Both the position numbers and the translations under genes were made by a program. Positions 56,384-64,000 of a stretch of DNA of 64,000 nt are shown here, piece after piece. The notes below the pieces were generated by a model that saw nothing but the letters and a program-made list of their open reading frames with translations, was not told the origin of the DNA and ran no database searches. This DNA comes from Takakia lepidozioides (lineage: Eukaryota; Streptophyta; Takakiopsida; Takakiales; Takakiaceae). The stretch spans positions 74,254,907 through 74,318,906 of the forward strand of contig CM060733.1 in NCBI GenBank assembly GCA_030704615.1, given 5' to 3'. The number at the start of each line of letters is the position of its first letter. Position 1 is the stretch's first letter.

Positions 56384-57682
56384 ATGAAGAAGGGGCGGCG
56401 AGAACTGGAGTTGGGTGAGGACACCAACGAGGGAGAGGAAGAGCAGCTTCAACTCACCCTTTTACGCCAGTTCCCAGAGCACAGTCTAGCGGTGGTGGAG
56501 GAGGACGCGGGCGAGCAACCAAGATTCGGGGGTGCCGACGGCAACGAAGACAGCTGGGCTCGCGACGAGCCACAAACAAAAGAAGAGCGCACAATGCAAG
56601 AGGAGGGAAGGAATGACGAGCAGGACTCGCTGGGTCATGGGTTTCTTGCACACCAGAAGGATTTGCTCGGAGCGACAATGCCAAACGACCCTGTGGACAA
56701 ACCAAACAGACATGAAGCATCATCCAGCGCTGGGAAGAAGAAACCCGAGGTAACTGCATGAACCTTTTCTGGATTTTCTTTCTCCCTTGCATTTTGTAGA
56801 GAGAATGGAATCTGCAAGTGAAGGCACAGTGATCAACCTTGCGTCAATGCGAGGTTGATTTGCCATCACCTGAAGTGTCCTGAACAGCAGTTGGCAGTGA
56901 GAGAGGCTCCGTGGAGAGGGGCTGGAAATGAGAATCCCACGCCTGGAGATCAACCTTGCGTTAATGCGAGGTTGGTTTGCCATCACCTGAAGTGTCTTGA
57001 ACAACAACTGGCACAGAGAGAGGCTCTGTGGAGAGGGGCTGGAAATGAGAAGCCTAAACCCGGAGATCAACCTTGCGTTAACGTGAGGTTGATTTTCAAG
57101 AACTTCAAATCCCCTGCATAGCACATGATACCGAGGAAGGCTCCGAGGAGCCCAGCCTGGAATGCGTGGATGAAGGCCCGGAGATCAACCGCTAATGCAA
57201 GGTTCATTTGTGAGCGCTTGAAATTTCTGGCGCTGTCTATTATTCTTCTTAGTGAGGCATGTTTTCCTATGTGCAGAGAAAACGGAAGAGGAAGGCTTTG
57301 GCCAGAGACGGAGCAGAGGCACGAGATGAAGATGAAGACGAAGAGTTCAAAGAGTACTATGCTGACAAAGCCGAGGCAGTCATTGGGGGGCAGAAGGTGA
57401 ACTCTTCCAAGGTCATCATGTCCATGCGGGTTGCTGGGGGAACCCTCCTTATTCCACTGTGCAGAACGATTTCAATGTCCGCCGTCCGACCTGCACTGAG
57501 GAACGACATCACAAAACTACAGAACGATTTTGTGCATGGCTATGTAATGGGATCTGCTGTGTTCTATATTTCCACAACCGACACGAAGGGAGAAGAGTGT
57601 CTAGTTGACGAGGACAGAGTGCAAAGTTGGGATGCATGCTGGCAGGAAGTGAACAGGGAGTTTGAGGCAGAGAGAGAGAAGA
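56384..57682 (+). pseudogene. P3: ParB-like gene, truncated inside the ParB-like domain
   Basis: Exon 1 (56384-56756) encodes an acidic, low-complexity N-terminus starting MKKGRRELELGEDTNEG and ends at GAG|GTAACT. Exon 2 starts at 57277 (TGTGCAG|AGAAAACGG) and has a basic/acidic stretch (RKRKRKALARDG, DEDEDEEF), then IPLCRTISMSAVRP and a segment matching P1 and P2 (DFVHGYVMGSAVFYIS). The sequence stops matching at about 57682 (EREK), before the DGNHRL loop, where the LINE-like element begins. Divergent from T6. The presence of an N-terminal exon like that of P2 supports the gene models of both. Confidence 0.8.
56831..57276 (+). repeat. 117-bp tandem repeats in P3 intron 1
   Basis: GATCAACCTTGCGTTAATGC-type starts lie at 56831, 56948, 57065 and 57183, a period of 117-118 bp. 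Units include GAGAGGCTCCGTGGAGAGG; the last is diverged. Confidence 0.9.
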
Positions 57683-58269
57683 CTCCGGCCGAGGCCGGTG
57701 TAACTAAGAGCCACTTCGCCTTGCGGCTACTGCCCCTTTTCAGGGGTGGGCCCTATGTAAGAATAACCGGTGTCTAGGGGACACCAAGTAACCAGTCTGG
57801 GGGGTGGTATCCGGTAGAGATGGTACCGCGTGGTACCCAAGGGGGGCCCTAGGGGGGCACCCCATGGGTGCCCGCCGGGTATCCAAATATATGTATCTAG
57901 GAGGCAAGAGCAGGGTTTGATTCAAGCTGTCGTTTGTTGGTGATGATAGCAGTGAGAGAATGGAGGGTCGTGAGGTGTATGGCTTTGAAGCATTTATGGA
58001 TGGAGATGATAGGAAGATTAAAGTTATTTTTAAGCTCCGAGATGTTGGCCTTGTGGATGCCCCCTCTGGTGCCGGCAGTGATGACAGTGAGGGGGCCTGT
58101 GGCCCATCCCCTCCGGCGGATAGCAAGAATGAGTGGTGCATATTTTTGGCATTTTTCGAGGATGGAGGAGCTGAGGAAGCGGTCATTGCAAAATGTGAAT
58201 TCTAAGAAGTGTACGGTAATGGCGGGGGACGGGGCAGAGGGCGGTGGGGCGTTGATGGGGAGCCCCTAG

Positions 58270-59490
58270 ACTATGAGGATATCCGGACAGAGGCGGGAAG
58301 GGCATGTACATGATATGTGGGGGCGGCATATACAGGGGAGTAGCCACGTAGGTACCGTGTGGTCTGGGGGCCGACCTTGGTAGGTGCCCGCATTGATGAG
58401 TGAGAACCATCTGGTTTCATTACGTCGTTGTAGGAGTTTGTGGATGTGCCATACAGCGTGGTTGTGTCGTGCAATACGAAGTCTATGAATGACTGGGTGG
58501 GGACATTGGTTAAGAAGGTGGAGCTAGGTATCACGTGTGGCGTTGATGTGGAAGCACAGAGGGCAGTTTGGTGAGGGGTATATGGCTGGCCAGAAGGTGT
58601 GCTTGCGTTGGTGGCCCATGTACTGGGCGTAACGGAATTTAAGGGTCTGTCATATTTGAGCGTCTGATGCAGCTTTGGTGTTCCAGAAGTGGTTGGAGAG
58701 TTTGTGGTGGAGTACATCGGAGAGGGTCCACGTTTGGATATGCAGTTTGGTGTGGCTGAGGGAGGTAGAGGCCTGTTTATTGGCTTCTTTGGTCAAGGTA
58801 GTAAGAAGATTTTGGATTGGCCTGGGCGTTGGGGGGTCAGGGACTGGGTGTATAAGCCAAAAAGGGTAAGTATGAGCGATGTGTATTGGGTCATCCGAGG
58901 GTTCAACTGTAGGTTGGGAGGCACCTAGTTGGGCGAGGAGGTCAGCCTCCTCGTTGCCGTGGATACCTGTGTGTGAACGAACTTTGAGAAAATGAAGGGG
59001 TTTATTGATGGAAATGGCTAGGTTGATAATGGCGGTGACAAGGTTTCGGTCGGGGTGGTGGAGGTGGGAGGAGGGACAAGCCAAGTGGTTGCGAAGTATA
59101 AAGAGAGAATTTAGGCTATCTGTGAAGATGTAGTATGGGGGTGGGGCCAATTGTGACAGAGCTTCAAAAATGGCCATAAGTTCGGAGCGGAGTATGGTCG
59201 CGGGGCCTGGGAGACAATGTGCGGTACCTTTGTTAGTAGCGGCATGGTAGACGCCGTATCTGGCGCAGGAGCCAGATTGGGAGCCGTCTGTGTAGTGTGA
59301 GTGGAGGTAGGGGATATTCTGGGGAAGTAGGCCCAAGGTGAACCGGGGGGGGCATTGTGGGAGATAGTATGAGTGGGGCTGGGGCGGGGGGGTGCTAAGG
59401 TCCATGCTTTTATCTTAGTGGGTAGCCTAGCGGTGGGGTTGCATGTGGGTGGAGGTGAGTATGGCGTGAGTAACATGTTATGGGTATCGG
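58270..59490 (-). pseudogene. RNase H domain and C-terminus of the LINE-like element
   Basis: The minus strand encodes an RNase HI fold with its acidic residues in order: HYTDGSQSG, LRSELMAIFEAL, IFTDSLNSLF and VRSHTGIHGNEEADLLA. RNase H degrades the RNA strand of RNA/DNA hybrids during reverse transcription. The sequence after it (58270-58717) continues in a shifted frame, with a weak zinc-ribbon-like region as found after RNase H in algal LINEs. A frameshift near 59400 joins it to the upstream domain. It is degenerate but recent enough for the active site to be whole. Confidence 0.82.
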
Positions 59491-60610
59491 AAAGTAGACG
59501 ATTGAGATGAGCGGGGAAGTCGGAGGGTATGGGGGGGCATGAGGTAGCCTGAACAAGCAGAATTAGGGTCAGAGTAGTTTCTTTGTGGCGGAGGTATTTT
59601 GGGAATGGTAGGTTGTGTGTGTAGCGAAGATGGTTGGGTTCAATAGCGGCTAACGGTATTACTTCTGGAGGAAGTTGTAGAAGGGGATGTTGGTGGTCAG
59701 GTGAGCTGTGATGTGTAAGAATGAGAATAGTGTAGGCGGAGGGGGAGGAGTGGGCAGCGAGGCGCGCTCATAGGAGAGCCTCATGTGTGAGGGGCCCGGG
59801 AGGTGGGTGCGCAAGGCCACTGCCGGACCAAGAGTGTTGGATAGCGGGGCCCAAGGCTCCGAATACACGATCTCGGGGGTGCGGGCTGGCGTAAGAAGAA
59901 AGCTCCAGGGGGCATGTAAGTGGGCTGGAGTAGTATGAGTGGGTAAGCTGGAATGTAGAGATGAGGAATTTGAGGATGTCAGAGGGTATAGTGCTATGGG
60001 TATATGCTTGAGCTAGTTTATCGGGGGTGTGGGGTTTTTTCGTGGGGGTATCGCGTAAGTATCGGTCAACAAGCCAGCAGACCTCAGTGGCGAAGTCTTG
60101 TTTTGGGGGTTGTAACAAGATGGTGTCAGTTGAGGAGGCGTCATATCTATTCCAGAGCCAGGCGAGTCTGACATTAGAGATAGAGCCGGTGAAGTGACCG
60201 TTAAGTGTGTAGATATGGGATGTCAGGCGCCTAGGGCATATAATGGGGGAAATTTGGGTAATATCTTTGTCGGGGTTGCATTCAGAGATGTGTATATGAA
60301 TATGTGGAGCGTTCAAGGGGGTACGGATGTATCGGGCGTCGATTGGTTGGGTTTGAGAAACATGATGTTGGTGGGTGTACACTAAGTAATTGGTGTTAGT
60401 TGTTTTGTAGAAGGTGATAAGGAGGCTATGGTTGTGAGTAGGGTCGCAATCATCATGGGTTCCAAAGAGGTCGTCTTCGATCTGCCAAGTGTTATCAGTA
60501 GCAGGGAAACCCGCCCATTTACATAGGTAATATATGTCAACACAAGTGGCACCGTATACGTCGAGGGAGGTTTGAGTCTTGATGCCGAGAATAGCTTCAT
60601 GACGAAGGCC
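59491..60610 (-). pseudogene. Chromodomain and unknown domain of the LINE-like element
   Basis: The minus strand from about 60605 encodes a chromodomain: EAILGIKTQT, YYLCKWAGFP, NTWQIEDDLF and LLITFYK fit the start, the aromatic cage strand and the C-terminal helix of that fold, which binds methylated histone tails. The same frame continues through a segment with DFATEVCWLVDRYLRD and DRVFGALGPAIQHSWSGSGL to about 59768, then shifts. I associate this second segment with algal LINE proteins and suspect a methyltransferase-related fold, but I cannot support that from motifs. No start codon is evident. Confidence 0.65.
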
Positions 60611-61020
60611 TCGGGGTGGTTGGAGTTGGCTAGGCAGGGGGAAAGAGGGGGGGGTTAGAGGGTGGGGGGGAAGTTGCTCATGGCAATTAACAGGGATGGG
60701 GGGGGGGGAAGCGGGGGTGGGGGGGGTGGTAGTCGGGGAGAGGAAGCTCCGGGGAGTTATGGGAGGTCATAAGCTGCAACAGTATTGAGGGGGCTGGGGC
60801 CGTTCTAAATTCTGGGAGGAGGTCTTGTTTGTTATGGGTAGGCATGGTAGATCACAGTCGAGGGTGCACGAGGCTGTTTGGTGACAAAATAAAGATCGGA
60901 GATGAATCAGGTATCTACGTGTTTTGACGGTAGCACGAGAGTGTTTCAGGGTAAATTGGTTTGGGGTAAGTAGCCGGTTTCCGTGGCGGTGGTGAGCTGG
61001 GTGAGAGTAGTAATATGGCA

Positions 61021-62126
61021 TGCCTTAAAGTAGGCAAGGACAACCCCGTTCTTTTAAGCTCAAGAAGAGCGCAAGCCAAGCGGGGACTGAGCGGCGCTCC
61101 GCCCTCCCACCATGTTCATGGCTGTGTCTTAGCTTTTAGCTATAACTATTCTCCTAGGGTTCCGCCATTTTTTTTAGTTCTCTCGTCTTCTCAGTTCTTT
61201 GGTTTAGCCGTGCCGCTATTTACCCGAACCTCTACATTCAGCCATGGCCGCCGCCATGGCTTCTGCTCTTGCTCACAGCACCTTCATGAGGTGTTCTCGC
61301 CGTTTCACCTATCACTCTAGCAATACCCTTTACAGTTGTTCCAAAACGCATCTTTTAAGCTCTGTCTTCATGTTTTTAGAGTCAATATTGTTGGGCAATA
61401 CGATCTCCTACGACAAAGCGTCCCTTTCGAAGCTTTTACAGTGTTTTTTGAGCGCTCTGAACCTCACTCGGCTCAACCCGACTTCGACCGTGCACAAGCC
61501 TGTAGGCTTCACAACGTTCCCCACCAGCAGAGCCTGCGGGGCTCCTCCCCGCCATTATACTCACCAAGGGACACAGTTGGCACCCAGCATTAACCCTTGT
61601 TACCATGGCCTTCAACGAAACATTTGCATGGCTGATACTACGTCTTTGGGACACGAGCGGCAAGGGAATGGTCTCAACATGCAAGCATCTATGTGGAGTG
61701 ACATCTACAGTGCTTCAAATATTCCCAAAGTTATGGTTAACGAGTTTGTCTTCCCGTGCTTCTCTTTTGTGGGCTGTTCTATGATGTCTTACTTTCAAGC
61801 TTTCTATGCGCAAGTGGGGCCCTGCGTGGACTTGGCACCGCAGCATGCTCTACCCCCTCGCACAATGTCAAAGCCTTCACGCGACCTGGAGTGCAGTGGA
61901 TTCTGGCTGCCCTATCTGCTGTGCGACACGGCTACACCAAGTGCTGCATTCTTACCCTCATTTTTTCTCTCATTTTGAATGCCAACGCACTCACCGCTCT
62001 CCACAAGCAACCGCCCGCTATGCTGGCCCACTCTGCCTTTGTTGCCACAGACTCTAGCACATCACCCCAAGGCTTGACCTGCTTCAGCTTGCGCGCGTTG
62101 CTGGTGGCCACTGGGATAGCGATGAT
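61021..62126. other. Unassigned stretch before the PPR ORF
   Basis: Several overlapping frames of up to 244 codons occur on the plus strand, none with recognisable motifs. GCCATGGCCGCCGCCATGGC (around 61242) would be a strong start context, but the frame after it looks like chance or decayed coding sequence. Confidence 0.4.
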
Positions 62127-64000
62127 ATGATGGACGCAGCTGACTTCCGCCCGACTGCTATTGTGCTTGAAGCTGGTGGTAGCGCCGACTGGAGCGGGTG
62201 CAATACAGCCAGCTCTTCACCCAGCCTGTCCATCAAGCTCTGCCAGACCAGATCCTTGCACACTGATGTATCACGGCAGCAGGCTTCCTGCAGGTTATAT
62301 CTACCTAGACACGGATATTATCCCACAAGGTGCAAAAATCCCCCACCCTTCTTTTACTTGCTCAAGCATACACAAGGTTCTTTGCCTCTATGCCTCAACT
62401 TGTCTCTGTTTCACTCAGCTCTGCTTATCACCCACAGTCCCCTGACACATCACAAGAGCCTGGCAGCCAAGGAAAAGCGCAAAGCTGTACCCGATGACAT
62501 CATCAAAGTTGTAGTTGTTCCAAATGTCCTTCTGCACACTGCCCTGGCAGATCTGGCAAAGGGCATAGAGGTCCATGGCGACATCTTCAGAGCTGGAATT
62601 ATACCAACTGTCATTCTGAACAATACCCTAGTGGACATGTATGCAAAATGTGGGTGCATCGAGGATGCAAAGGGAGTGTTTGACGCAATGGCTGAACGAG
62701 ATACGGGGTTGTGGAATGCGATGCTTGAAGATTCTGCTGCAGATGTACCAAATGTCATTCTATACACTGCCCTGGCAGATCTGGAAAAGGGCAATGAGAT
62801 CCATGGTGACATCTTCAGAGTTGGAATTGTCCCCACTGTCATTCTGAACAATACCCTGGTGGATATGTATGCAAATTGCTGGGCCATCAAGGATGCAAAG
62901 AGAGTGTTTGACACTATGGCTGAACGAGATATGGTGTTGTGGAATGCGATGCTTGAAGGTTCTGCTGTAGCTATACCAAACGTCATTCTGCACACTGCCC
63001 TGGCAGACCTGGAAATGGGCAATGAGGTCCATGGCAACATCTTCAGAGCTGGAACTGCACCGACTGTCATTCTGAACAATACCCTCGTGGACATGTATGC
63101 AAAATGTTTTGTTGTAGCTGTACCAAATGCCATTCCGTACACTGCCCTGGCAGATCTGGAAAAGGGCAACGAGGTTCATGGCGACATCTTCAGAACTGGA
63201 ATTGTACCAACTGTCATTCTGAACAATACCCTGGTGGACATGTATGCAAAAGGTGGGCTTGCTGACATCATCAAAACTGGAGCTGTACCAAATGACATTC
63301 TGAACACTGCCCTGGCAGCTCGGGTAAAGGGCAAAGAAGTCCATGGCGACATCGTCAGAGCTGGAATTGTAATGAAAGAGAAAGAGTTGCAGCCGCAACA
63401 GCAGCAGACTATACTAGAGGTGGAGAGACAATCCCTTATCAACATGTATGCCAAGTGTGCCATGTGCGGCAGCATGGTGGGTGCACGCCAAGTGCTTGAC
63501 AAAATGCCTGAACGGGATGTGTTTACCTGGACTATAATGGTGGCAGCAGGTTTCAAACATGGTTTTGGGAGGGAGGCCTTAGAGATTTACGTGCACACAA
63601 AACAAGGAGTGACACACAACATAGTCACATTGGCTTGCGTTCTCAATGACTGTGCCAGACTGGTAGCCACAGCAAAGGGCAAAGAGGCCCACGATGACAT
63701 TATCGGCGCTGTAAGTGCAACAAATGTTATTCTAGAGTCTATCCTCGTTAATATGTATGCAAAGTGTGGGATTGTAAGCACTGCTCGTCAAGACTCTTAC
63801 AGGAGGGCTGAAAGAAATGTATTCTCTTGGAATGCAATGACTGCAGCGTATGATCAGCATGGGTGTGGTAGGGAGGCTTCTGTGACCTGTGAACAGTTGA
63901 TACTGGACGGGGTAGGAAGCATTGTGGTTGTTTGTCAAGTTGACAATATGGTGCAACACGATGCGGTTTACTGGAACGCCATGATTGCAGGACATGCTCA
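62127..64000 (+). CDS. PPR-repeat protein ORF, open to the window end
   Basis: The first ATG after a stop at 62055 is at 62127, and the frame stays open for 624 codons to the edge. The first 110 residues have no known motif. From about 62500 it repeats a 50-80 residue module: NVILHTALADLEKG, NEVHGDIFRAGIVPTVILNN, TLVDMYAKCG and DAKGVFDAMAERD; at least five copies, several shortened so that motifs are joined mid-helix. From 63400 the motifs become more typical (LINMYAKCAMCGSMVGARQV, PERDVFTWTIMVAA, WNAMIAGHA). PPR proteins of this L/S style bind organellar RNA. No transit peptide is evident and the start is uncertain. Gene or pseudogene cannot be decided from this window. Confidence 0.7.
   Translation, partial: MMDAADFRPTAIVLEAGGSADWSGCNTASSSPSLSIKLCQTRSLHTDVSRQQASCRLYLPRHGYYPTRCKNPPPFFYLLKHTQGSLPLCLNLSLFHSALLITHSPLTHHKSLAAKEKRKAVPDDIIKVVVVPNVLLHTALADLAKGIEVHGDIFRAGIIPTVILNNTLVDMYAKCGCIEDAKGVFDAMAERDTGLWNAMLEDSAADVPNVILYTALADLEKGNEIHGDIFRVGIVPTVILNNTLVDMYANCWAIKDAKRVFDTMAERDMVLWNAMLEGSAVAIPNVILHTALADLEMGNEVHGNIFRAGTAPTVILNNTLVDMYAKCFVVAVPNAIPYTALADLEKGNEVHGDIFRTGIVPTVILNNTLVDMYAKGGLADIIKTGAVPNDILNTALAARVKGKEVHGDIVRAGIVMKEKELQPQQQQTILEVERQSLINMYAKCAMCGSMVGARQVLDKMPERDVFTWTIMVAAGFKHGFGREALEIYVHTKQGVTHNIVTLACVLNDCARLVATAKGKEAHDDIIGAVSATNVILESILVNMYAKCGIVSTARQDSYRRAERNVFSWNAMTAAYDQHGCGREASVTCEQLILDGVGSIVVVCQVDNMVQHDAVYWNAMIAGHA

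Larger units (their letters stand above)
57683..61020 (-). mobile_element. LINE-like retroelement remnant with chromodomain and RNase H
   Basis: A C/T-rich minus-strand coding region inserted in P3 at about 57682. From the N-terminal side it has a Cys/His-containing start (60767-61021), a chromodomain (about 60400-60605), a domain of unknown fold, RNase H (58650-59405) and a C-terminal region. No reverse transcriptase or endonuclease motif is seen in this interval, so either it was deleted or this is a non-autonomous derivative. Right and left borders are approximate and no poly(A) tail was identified. Confidence 0.65.

Noticed and set aside
61244-61978. 244-codon plus-strand frame
   Set aside because: No recognisable motif, overlapping alternative frames and no homologous copy in the window.

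Overview
The window is eukaryotic nuclear DNA from a green-lineage organism (a streptophyte). It is almost entirely nested, decaying transposable elements; the only sequence resembling a host gene family is PPR-type. Evidence: spliceosomal introns; Ty3/gypsy chromoviruses primed by the 3' end of initiator tRNA-Met; Mutator-like (MULE) transposases with C-terminal SWIM zinc fingers; many plant-type PPR fragments; and a LINE-like remnant with chromodomain and RNase H of a kind I associate with algae. A characean alga is my best guess, but a bryophyte, lycophyte or fern is not excluded from sequence alone.

Layout. 1-8851: an old minus-strand gypsy element (G0), split by a younger, internally deleted gypsy (G1, 420-5477, 5-bp target duplication ACCCC). 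8852-13691: sequence I cannot assign, PPR fragments, a truncated transposase (T1) and transposon ends. 13692-18155: transposase T2 and its right terminal repeat. 18156-18826: antisense PPR fragment. 18981-24037: P1, a multi-exon gene encoding a ParB/Srx-like domain followed by a circularly permuted (beta-type) DNA methyltransferase domain. 24180-28622: PPR fragment, an array of palindromes, transposase T3 and a terminal repeat. 28623-41788: a second transposon family (T4), split by gypsy element G3 (32837-40106, target duplication GACCA) and ending in a striking array with an exact 53-bp period. 41789-44956: plus-strand gypsy fragment G4. 44957-52254: terminal repeat, ParB-like gene P2 (minus) and the only intact transposase, T5 (plus), divergently arranged. 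53605-57682: transposase T6 (minus) and ParB-like gene P3 (plus), the same head-to-head pair in mirror image. 57683-61020: LINE-like remnant (chromodomain plus RNase H). 62127-64000: a PPR ORF running off the window.

Main result. Two independent head-to-head pairs show that the MULE-like transposase and the ParB-like (ParB-methyltransferase in P1) gene are two genes of one transposon type. The ends and one intron of these elements carry clustered palindromes (GGAAAT(G/T)CGGC plus its reverse complement, or half-sites of it), in two arrays at exactly 53-bp spacing. This looks like a bacterial or phage style ParB-methylase module taken up by a plant-lineage DNA transposon, together with arrays of iterated palindromic sites. 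Function and binding partners are inferred, not shown.
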